From assembly GCA_005502915.1 (NCBI GenBank), contig SCMT01000017.1:1-64000 (forward strand): a DNA stretch of 64,000 nucleotides, in the 5' to 3' direction. The DNA comes from Lysobacteraceae bacterium 2PB (GTDB lineage: Bacteria > Pseudomonadota > Gammaproteobacteria > Xanthomonadales > Xanthomonadaceae). Positions 57,777 to 64,000 of the stretch are shown here, piece after piece. Under the pieces are notes generated by a model. The model searched no databases and was not told the DNA's origin. It saw nothing but the letters and a program-made list of their open reading frames with translations. The translations under genes and the position numbers were made by a program. The first letter of the stretch is position 1. Each line of letters opens with the position of its first letter.

Positions 57777-59726
57777 ATGAGCGAAAGCGCGCAAAAAAAG
57801 TTGCTGCGGGTGCGTCCTCCCCGTGTGCGAATCACGTATGACGTCCACACCAACGGTGCCATCGAGAAGCGCGAACTGCCCTTCATCGTCGGCATCTTCG
57901 CGGACCTGACCGGCGACCGCGATCCGGACGCCGCCGCGCCGGTACCGGTGCCGATGAAGGAACGTCGCATCGTCGACATCGACCGCGACAACTTCAACGA
58001 AGTGCTGCGGCAGAGCATGCCGCGCGTGCTGCTCAAGGACGTGGACAACGTCCTGCCGGGCGGCTCGGGCAAGCTGGCCGGCGAAGTGGTGGTGTTCGAA
58101 TCGATCGCCGATTTCGATCCGGTCGCGGTGGTGCGCAAGGTCAAGGCGCTGAACGAGGTCTTCGAGCAGCGCAAGGCACTGCGCGACGCCCAGGCCCGCG
58201 CCGAGGTCAACGACGCCGTCGGTGCGATCCTGGAAGACGCCGTGAAGGCGATCGAAACCGGCGGCGCCTGGTCGGCCGATGTCGGCGCCAAGCTCAACGA
58301 GGGCTTCCCCGACAAGGACGAGGCCTTCAAGGCCACGCTCGCCAAGGCGTTCGAGGTCCATGTCGTGCCGGTGATCGTCACCAAGGACGCGAATGGCAAC
58401 GATGGCAAGGGCCTGGGCGCGGCCCTGTCGATCGACCACGCAGTGGCCGCGATCGACAAGGCGCTGAGCGCGCAGCTGTCGCTGGTCATGCACGCTCCGC
58501 GCTTCAAGGAAATGGAGTCGACCTGGCGGGCGCTCTATTACCTCGTGTCGCGTTCCGAGACCGGCCCGCAGCTCAAGCTCCGCGTGTTCAACGCCACGCT
58601 GAAGGAACTGCAGGACGACCTGTCCAAGGCGGTCGAGTTCGACCAGAGCCGCCTGTTCAAGCTGATCTACGAGGCGGAGTACGGCACCTACGGCGGTTCG
58701 CCGTACAGCCTGCTGGTCGGTGGCTACGAGTTCGGTCCGTCGGCCTCGCACATGGGCTTCATCGAAGCCATGTCTGGTGTCGCCGCCGCCGCGCATGCGC
58801 CGTTCATCGCTGCCGCCTCGCCGGAGATGTTCGGCCTGTCCGCCTTCGGCGATCTGGCCAAGCCGCGCGAGCTGTCCAAGGTGTTCGAAGGCGCCGACCT
58901 GGCGCAGTGGGGCGACTTCCGCAACAGCGAGGACTCGCGCTACGTGTCGCTGGTCCTGCCGCGCGCGATGCTGCGCCTGCCGTATGGCGAGAAGACGCTG
59001 CCGGCCGACGGCTTCAACTTCGAGGAGTCGGTGCTGTCCGAGTCGGGCCTGCCCGACAACGCGAACTTCCTGTGGGGCAACGCGGCCTACTTCCTGGCCG
59101 AGCGCATCACCAACGCCTTCTCGCTGTACAGCTGGACGGCGGCGATCCGCGGCGTGGAAGGCGGCGGCCTGGTCGAGGGCCTGCCGATCTACACCTTCCG
59201 CAGCGGTGGCGACGACGGCATCAAGGAGCTCTTCTGCCCGACCGAAGTGGCGATCACCGATCGCCGCGAGAAGGAACTGAACGACCTCGGCTTCATCTCG
59301 CTCTGCCACTGCAAGGGCACCGGCAAGGCCGCGTTCTTCGGCGGCCAGACCACCAACAAGCCGAAGAAGTACATCAACCCCGACGCCAACGCCAACGCGG
59401 CGCTGTCCTCGCGGCTGCCGTACATCCTCGCGGCGTCGCGCTTCGCGCACTACATCAAGGTGATCGTGCGCGAGAAGGTCGGCGGCTTCCTCACCCGCGG
59501 CAACGTCGAGTCCTTCCTCAACAGCTGGATCTCGCAGTACGTGCTGCTCGACGACAACGCGTCGCAGGAAGTGAAGTCGGCGTTCCCGCTGCGCGAGGCC
59601 TCGATCGTGGTGGTCGACGTGCCCGGCGAACCTGGCGCGTACAAGGCCACGGTCTTCCTCAAGCCGCACTTCCAGCTCGAGGAACTGACCACCTCGATCC
59701 GGCTCGTGGCCGACCTTCCGAAGTGA
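57777..59726 (+). CDS. Fused T6SS contractile sheath protein TssB-TssC
   Basis: 649 residues from ATG 57777 (MSESAQKKLLRVRPPRV). Residues about 1-150 match TssB/VipA (RPPRVRITYDVHTNGAIEKR, ELPFIVGIFADLTGD, VRKVKALNEVFEQRKALRD). Residues about 230-649 match TssC/VipB (LSLVMHAPRFKEMESTWRAL, EYGTYGGSPYSLLVGGYEFG, AAAAHAPFIAAASPEMF, EDSRYVSLVLPRAMLRLPYG, FLKPHFQLEELTTSIRLVAD). The usual TssB stop and TssC start are missing, and an uninterrupted 80-residue helical linker joins them. Normally these are two genes whose products co-assemble into the sheath that drives the Hcp tube. It is followed by hcp and the baseplate genes. Confidence 0.93.
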   Translation: MSESAQKKLLRVRPPRVRITYDVHTNGAIEKRELPFIVGIFADLTGDRDPDAAAPVPVPMKERRIVDIDRDNFNEVLRQSMPRVLLKDVDNVLPGGSGKLAGEVVVFESIADFDPVAVVRKVKALNEVFEQRKALRDAQARAEVNDAVGAILEDAVKAIETGGAWSADVGAKLNEGFPDKDEAFKATLAKAFEVHVVPVIVTKDANGNDGKGLGAALSIDHAVAAIDKALSAQLSLVMHAPRFKEMESTWRALYYLVSRSETGPQLKLRVFNATLKELQDDLSKAVEFDQSRLFKLIYEAEYGTYGGSPYSLLVGGYEFGPSASHMGFIEAMSGVAAAAHAPFIAAASPEMFGLSAFGDLAKPRELSKVFEGADLAQWGDFRNSEDSRYVSLVLPRAMLRLPYGEKTLPADGFNFEESVLSESGLPDNANFLWGNAAYFLAERITNAFSLYSWTAAIRGVEGGGLVEGLPIYTFRSGGDDGIKELFCPTEVAITDRREKELNDLGFISLCHCKGTGKAAFFGGQTTNKPKKYINPDANANAALSSRLPYILAASRFAHYIKVIVREKVGGFLTRGNVESFLNSWISQYVLLDDNASQEVKSAFPLREASIVVVDVPGEPGAYKATVFLKPHFQLEELTTSIRLVADLPK

Positions 59727-59731
59727 TGCCC

Positions 59732-59756
59732 GGGGCGGCGCATGATGCGTCGCCCC
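59732..59756 (+). repeat. Hairpin between sheath gene and hcp
   Basis: GGGGCGGCGCAT and ATGCGTCGCCCC pair over 12 positions (one G-U) around a single G. No T-run follows. It may stabilise or separate the sheath and hcp messages. Confidence 0.5.
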
Positions 59757-59814
59757 GCGCCCCGCTGATCCCACGCACATCCCGACGCACCCAACTACAC
59801 CAGGGCAGGCATCC

Positions 59815-60366
59815 ATGGACCTCATCCTTCTGCAACCGGGCAATCCGGACCTCATCGGCGAGACCAGTTCGACGCACATCGACAACGTCTGGCGCCAGGA
59901 CATCCTCAACTTCGGCAAGTGCATGGAGCTGGTCTCCATCCACCACGGCATGAAGCAGCAGATCACCACCGACGTGAGCAACAAGGCGCGCACGTCGGGC
60001 CGGCCGGTCATCACCGAGTTCACCTGCGTCAAGTACGTCGACCAGACCTCGGTCAAGCTGTACGACATCTGCCTGCGCGCCGCGCCGCTGGGCGCGGGCA
60101 AGGACAATCCGACGAAGATCTACATCGCGCGCAACAGCGGCGACAAGACCGCGAACATCATGACGCTGGCGCTGCGCGACGCGATCATCAGCGAGATCCA
60201 GTTCCAGTCGCATCCCAACGACATGCCGACCGAGCAGTTCAAGATCAGCTTCACCGAGATCCTCTGGACCTACACGATCCAGGACGTCGACATGAGCACG
60301 CCGGGCAACGTCCACGCCGGCTGGAGCGTGATGCACAACCGGCCGATCGCCAACAGCTTCACCTGA
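59815..60366 (+). CDS. hcp: Type VI secretion tube protein Hcp
   Basis: 183 residues. The Hcp beta-barrel pattern is visible in DLILLQPGNPDLIGETSSTH, CMELVSIHHGMKQQIT, SGRPVITEFTCVKYVDQTSV, and the C-terminal FTEILWTYTIQDVD followed by AGWSVMHNRP. Hcp hexamers stack into the tube pushed by the sheath and carry small effectors. It lies 88 bases after the sheath gene behind a hairpin, possibly to adjust dosage. Confidence 0.9.
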   Translation: MDLILLQPGNPDLIGETSSTHIDNVWRQDILNFGKCMELVSIHHGMKQQITTDVSNKARTSGRPVITEFTCVKYVDQTSVKLYDICLRAAPLGAGKDNPTKIYIARNSGDKTANIMTLALRDAIISEIQFQSHPNDMPTEQFKISFTEILWTYTIQDVDMSTPGNVHAGWSVMHNRPIANSFT

Positions 60367-60443
60367 TCGTCGCGGTTCCGCGCCGGCGCGATGCGCGCGC
60401 GCCGGCGCGATGCCTTCCCCTCGCGCGTTGTCGTGGAGCCCGC

Positions 60444-60821
60444 ATGCAGTTCCTGTTCGAACGCCTCAGCACCCTGCCGCGCGGCCTGGATGGCCGGCAG
60501 GAGCCGTTCGACCAGAACGCGGCGATCATGGCGCAGATCCAGCGCATCGCCGCCACCGGCCGGCTGGTCGGGCAGGGCATCCCGGCGGTGCCCTGGGGCA
60601 TGCCCTCGGTGGTGACGATGGGCGCGAGCGCGATCGGCATGATCGACGCCTACGCGGAGGCGCTGCGCGAGGCGATCGTGCGCCACGAGCCGCGCCTGCG
60701 CGACGTGCGCGTCGAGACGGAGCGCGCGACCGATGCGCTGGCGCCCTGGCGCCTCGTGGTGAGCGCCGTGTTCCCCAACGAAGACCAGCCGCGCAATGTC
60801 TGCGTGGCGGCACCGTTCTGA
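60444..60821 (+). CDS. tssE: T6SS baseplate subunit TssE (gp25-like)
   Basis: 125 residues from ATG 60444. It has gp25/lysozyme-like features (LFERLSTLPRGLDGR, then YAEALREAIVRHEPRLRDVR, then LAPWRLVVSAVFPN). The usual SVLNYGLPDL motif is reduced to VPWGMPSVVTMGAS, where the glycine and proline framework remains. It connects baseplate and sheath. Positioned between hcp and tssF in the standard order. Confidence 0.85.
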   Translation: MQFLFERLSTLPRGLDGRQEPFDQNAAIMAQIQRIAATGRLVGQGIPAVPWGMPSVVTMGASAIGMIDAYAEALREAIVRHEPRLRDVRVETERATDALAPWRLVVSAVFPNEDQPRNVCVAAPF

Positions 60822-60840
60822 GCCGGAGGCCGACGCGGAC

Positions 60841-62652
60841 ATGCGCAGCGGGGTCGACCGACTGAAGGATGCCTACCAGCAGGAGCTCGCCGCCCTGCGC
60901 GAGGAGGCCAGCGAATTCGCCGCGGATCATCCGGCGCAGGCCGGCCTGCTCGGCCTGCATCGCGGCCGCTCGCAGGATCCGCAGGTCGAACTGCTGATGC
61001 AGTCGTTCGCCTATCTCACCGGGCGCCTGCGCCACCAGCTCGATCTCGACCAGGCGGAGCTGCCGAACGCGCTGCTCGCCGATCTGTATCCGCACCTGGC
61101 CGCGCCGCTGCCGTCGATGATGGTCGCGCACATGGCCGTGCAGCCCGACGGCGTGGGCCGCGTCGAACGTGGGCGCAGCGTCGTCGCCTCGGTACCGATC
61201 GAAGCCGGCGGCAGCGCGACCTGTCGGTTCCGCACCTGCTTCGATACGGCGCTGTGGCCGCTGGACGTGGTCGACCTGGCCATCGTCTCGCCAAAGGACT
61301 ATCCGCAGCTGGCGATCGACCAGGACACCCGCAGCGTGCTGCGCGTGAGCCTGCGCAAGAACGGCCGCACCGCGCTGCACCAGATGCAGCCGACCCGACT
61401 GCGTTTCCATCTCAATCCCGAGGGTGGCCCCGCGCACGCGCTGCACCAGCTGCTCGGCGCGCACCTGCGCGGCCTGGCGGTGGTCGAGGCGCCGGGTTCG
61501 GGCGCGACCTGCCGCCGGCTGCCGATCGAACACCTGCGCTGGCTCGGCTTCGAGGACGACGAGGCCGCGCTGCCGGCGCATCCGCAGGCGCATCCGGCCT
61601 TCCGGATCCTGCAGGAATATTTCGCCTTTCCGGAGAAGTTCCTGTTCTTCGAGATCGAGGCGCTGGACCTGGCCCACGCCGACGACACGCTGGACCTGCT
61701 GTTCATGCTCGACGTGCCGCCGAACCCGGCGCTGCGCCTGGCGCCGCCGGTGCTGATGACCAACTGCGTGCCGCTGGTCAACCTGTATCCGCAGCGCATC
61801 GATCCGCTGAACCTCGACCACACCCGCTACGAGTACCGGCTCACCGGCGACATCGGCCAGCACGCGAACTGCGAGATCTACCGGATCGAACGGCTCAACG
61901 CGGTGCGCGCCGGATCCGCGCCGCGCGTGCTGGTGCCGTACTTCGCGATGGACGATTTCCAGCACATCGAAGGCCAGGATTACTTCTACATCACGCGTCG
62001 CGAACCCAGCCAGCGCACGCGGATCGGCGGCACCGAGCTGTACGTGTCCTTCCTCGATGCGCAGTTCCGCCTCACCGACCCGGCCGAGGACGTGATCGCG
62101 GGTAGCGCGCTGTGCACCAACCGGCGCATGCCCGAACGCCTGCGCGTCGGCGACACGCTGCAGGTCGAGGGTGCGTCGCCGATCGCGACCACGCGCGTGC
62201 TCGGCAAGCCGACCGCGCACCAGACGCCGCCGATGACCGGGTCGCGTCCCTGGCTGCTGGTCTCGCAGCTGGCGCTGAACCACCTGTCGCTGTCCAGCGG
62301 TCCGCACGCGATGGCGGCGCTGAAGGACATCCTGCGCCAGCACGTCGGGCCGAGCAGCACGCTGGGCCATCGCGCGATCGACGGCATCCTCGCGATCGAT
62401 CCGCGTCCGCTGGTGCGCTGGCACGGCGAACCGGGGCGGCGCGGCTACGTGCAGGGCGTCGAGATCGACGTGACCCTGGACCACACCCGGTTCGAAGACA
62501 CCAGCGCGGTGCTGTTCTGCACCGTGCTCCGACATTTCTTCGCGCTCTACGCCGCCGTCAACACGGTGGTGCAGGTGCGCCTGCGCATGCCTGACGTCAA
62601 GGGAGTTCTCAAGGAATGGCCACCGCTGGCGGGCAACCAGGTCCTTCTCTGA
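60841..62652 (+). CDS. tssF: T6SS baseplate subunit TssF
   Basis: 603 residues from ATG 60841, which has GGAGG 12 bases upstream; ATG 60796 overlaps tssE. Family features: the N-terminal YQQELAALREEASEFAADHP followed by VELLMQSFAYLTGRLRHQLD and LPNALLADLYPHLAAPLPSM, which is the TssF signature. The late LVRWHGEPGRRGYVQGVEID and FALYAAVNTVVQ also fit. It forms wedge complexes with TssG and TssE. Overlaps tssG by 37 bases. Confidence 0.95.
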   Translation: MRSGVDRLKDAYQQELAALREEASEFAADHPAQAGLLGLHRGRSQDPQVELLMQSFAYLTGRLRHQLDLDQAELPNALLADLYPHLAAPLPSMMVAHMAVQPDGVGRVERGRSVVASVPIEAGGSATCRFRTCFDTALWPLDVVDLAIVSPKDYPQLAIDQDTRSVLRVSLRKNGRTALHQMQPTRLRFHLNPEGGPAHALHQLLGAHLRGLAVVEAPGSGATCRRLPIEHLRWLGFEDDEAALPAHPQAHPAFRILQEYFAFPEKFLFFEIEALDLAHADDTLDLLFMLDVPPNPALRLAPPVLMTNCVPLVNLYPQRIDPLNLDHTRYEYRLTGDIGQHANCEIYRIERLNAVRAGSAPRVLVPYFAMDDFQHIEGQDYFYITRREPSQRTRIGGTELYVSFLDAQFRLTDPAEDVIAGSALCTNRRMPERLRVGDTLQVEGASPIATTRVLGKPTAHQTPPMTGSRPWLLVSQLALNHLSLSSGPHAMAALKDILRQHVGPSSTLGHRAIDGILAIDPRPLVRWHGEPGRRGYVQGVEIDVTLDHTRFEDTSAVLFCTVLRHFFALYAAVNTVVQVRLRMPDVKGVLKEWPPLAGNQVLL

Positions 62653-63710
62653 TCGGCGCCGTCGTCGGGCAGTACGCCCGCTTCGACGTCCATCAGCTCG
62701 TGCGGCTGCTCCGGCACCGCAGCGAAGGCCCGTGGCCGGTCGACGCGCGCCTGCGCTTCCGTGCCGACCTCGGTGCGGCCTTCCCGGGTCATGAAGTCAC
62801 GCGGCTGGGCAAGGCGCCGCCGATGCCGGCGTTCCGCCTGGCCATGCGCGAGCGCGGCGAGATGCCGGTGCGCGTGGAACTGCGCACGCCGAACTACTGC
62901 GTCGCCAGCGAGCTGGGCCCGCTGCCCGAACCCTTCCTGGAATGGGTGCGCGAGCAGGAGCGCATCGGCGGCCACGCGATGCCGGCCTTCCTCGACGTGT
63001 TCAACCAGCGCCTGCACGTGCTGCGCCACGACCTCAAGAGCACGGCGGTGCGCGCGCTCGATCCTGCGCCGCCGGAAGCGACCCGCTACGCCGCGCAGCT
63101 GGCGTCGCTGATGGGCCTCGGCCTCAAGGCGCAGCAGGCGCAGGTGCCGCTGCCGATGCGCGCCTGGCTGGGCCTGGCGGGGCTGATGGTCAACACGCGC
63201 AAGAGCGGCGCGGTGGTCGCGCAGGTCATGACGACCTATCTCGGCGTGCACTGCAAGCTGCGCATGCTCGTCGGGCGCTGGCGACCGCTGGAACCGCGCG
63301 ATCGCATCTGCCTCGGTCGCTGCGGGCACCGGCTCGGCGACGGCGCGCTGCTCGGGCAAAGCATGTGGGATGCCCGCGCGGCGGTCGCGCTCGACGTGGG
63401 TTCCGTATCGTTCCAGCGCCTCTGCGCGCTGCTGCCGCTGCGCGTGCAGCGGCCCGGCGAACGCTGGCCGGCCCCGGGGCATCGCGGCCTGGTGTCGATG
63501 CTGCGCCTGCTGCTGGATCGCCGCTTCGACTGCGAGGTGGGCATCGCGGTCGATCCCGACACCGTGCCGCCGCCGGTCCTGCGCGGTGCGCCCGCCGAAG
63601 GTGCCGTCGGCCTGCGCCTCGGCCAGACCGCCTGGCTCGGCCGACCCGCCGCGCCGCAGGTCCGTTTCACCGTTCCGGCCTTCGAAGGCCATGCAGGAGG
63701 CGCCGCATGA
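62616..63710 (+). CDS. tssG: T6SS baseplate subunit TssG
   Basis: 364 residues from ATG 62616, preceded by GGGAG at 62601 and AAGGA directly upstream. RFDVHQLVRLLRHRSEGPWP, RLFRADLGAAFPGHEV-type segments with VARLG-like VTRLGKAPP, and ELRTPNYCVASELGPLPEPF are TssG hallmarks. Two copies of TssG pair with TssF in each wedge. Its stop overlaps the next start (ATGA). Confidence 0.93.
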   Translation: MATAGGQPGPSLIGAVVGQYARFDVHQLVRLLRHRSEGPWPVDARLRFRADLGAAFPGHEVTRLGKAPPMPAFRLAMRERGEMPVRVELRTPNYCVASELGPLPEPFLEWVREQERIGGHAMPAFLDVFNQRLHVLRHDLKSTAVRALDPAPPEATRYAAQLASLMGLGLKAQQAQVPLPMRAWLGLAGLMVNTRKSGAVVAQVMTTYLGVHCKLRMLVGRWRPLEPRDRICLGRCGHRLGDGALLGQSMWDARAAVALDVGSVSFQRLCALLPLRVQRPGERWPAPGHRGLVSMLRLLLDRRFDCEVGIAVDPDTVPPPVLRGAPAEGAVGLRLGQTAWLGRPAAPQVRFTVPAFEGHAGGAA

Positions 63711-64000
63711 CCTCGCTCGACGATCCCATCGCCGGCTCCGCGCTCGAACTGGTCGACCAGCCGCTGCTCTACCAGCACTGCCGCATCGCGATGCCGCAGG
63801 GTCAGGTGCTGGGCGAGAACGCCTTCAGCCTCGAACGTTTCCAGGGCCAGGAGAGCGCGTCCGACCTGTTCGAGTACCAGCTGGAGCTGCACGGCGACAC
63901 CGCTGCGGGCGATGCCGCAGCCGACGCCACGGCGCTGGACTTCGCGACGGTGATCGGCCGTCCGGTCACCGTCGGCATCGGCACCACGCCGTACAGCGAT
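63707..64000 (+). CDS. vgrG: VgrG (TssI) spike protein, N-terminal part, cut by window edge
   Basis: The first 98 codons are present. After a short leader, LERFQGQESASDLFEYQLEL and LDFATVIGRPVTVGI match the gp27-like start of VgrG proteins, where G-x-E-x-lS-x-lF-x-Y is the usual opening. The gene is coupled to tssG by an ATGA overlap. The toxic or adaptor C terminus, if any, is outside the window. Confidence 0.85.
   Translation, partial: MTSLDDPIAGSALELVDQPLLYQHCRIAMPQGQVLGENAFSLERFQGQESASDLFEYQLELHGDTAAGDAAADATALDFATVIGRPVTVGIGTTPYSD

Noticed and set aside
57777-59726. Frameshift or pseudogene explanation for the TssB-TssC fusion
   Set aside because: Both parts are complete and in one frame, with a coherent helical linker and uniform high-GC codon use. 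An assembly error cannot be fully excluded, but nothing in the sequence suggests it.

Overview
The window is about 64 kb of very GC-rich DNA. Codon third positions are mostly G or C in the confident genes. Gene content and order (queA, tgt-yajC-secD-secF, rplU-rpmA-obgE, rpsT/murJ-ribF-ileS-lspA-ispH, RNase T, pst-phoU) indicate a gammaproteobacterium of the Xanthomonadales (Lysobacter, Luteimonas or Xanthomonas-like). Many promoters carry a TAGAAT-type -10 box. This placement is inferred from gene order and protein resemblance, not from a database search. No insertion sequence, prophage, CRISPR array or rRNA was seen.

Layout. 1-2.3 kb: edge of a BaeS-like sensor kinase, divergent from a Spy-like periplasmic protein and a di-heme oxidoreductase. 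2.4-4.4 kb: class III aminotransferase facing an Lrp/AsnC regulator across a perfect palindrome. 4.4-15.8 kb: queA, a flavin reductase, an LprI-domain protein and an iron ABC transporter, then tgt-yajC-secD-secF; the transporter block separates queA from tgt. 15.9-19.6 kb: RNase T, then a copper-peptide (bufferin/HvfA-type) operon of ECF sigma factor, EGKCG-repeat precursor with an embedded EF-hand pair, MNIO (DUF692) enzyme and DUF2063 partner. 19.8-26.3 kb: phosphate regulon phoU-pstB-pstA-pstC-pstS facing an OprP/OprO porin, with Pho-box-like repeats in front of both. 26.4-40 kb: housekeeping and stress genes (nth with a lysine-rich tail, two enoyl-CoA hydratase family proteins, FKBP isomerase, Nudix, sulfurtransferase, arsenate reductase-like protein, copper chaperone PCuAC, thioesterase, uvrA, an OmpA lipoprotein, a secreted subtilase). 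40-49.8 kb: translation, cell-wall and isoprenoid core genes ending in tRNA-Thr(CGU).

50.8-64 kb is the accessory region: a type VI secretion locus running off the right edge. It starts with a stand-alone sigma-54 activator. Then come a small winged-helix-like protein, four poorly known proteins, a single-polypeptide TssB-TssC sheath fusion, Hcp, TssE, TssF, TssG and the start of VgrG. Two sigma-54 promoters (upstream of the 379-residue repeat protein and of the sheath gene) are each preceded, about 90-140 bp upstream, by nearly the same palindrome. That suggests a self-contained activator/enhancer circuit controlling the secretion system and its neighbouring candidate cargo.

The two most unusual systems are the EF-hand/EGKCG peptide operon (17-19.5 kb) and the T6SS locus with fused sheath subunits and uncharacterised proteins (50.8-64 kb). 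Functions are assigned by reading motifs by eye. Promoter, terminator and operator calls are pattern matches without experimental support.
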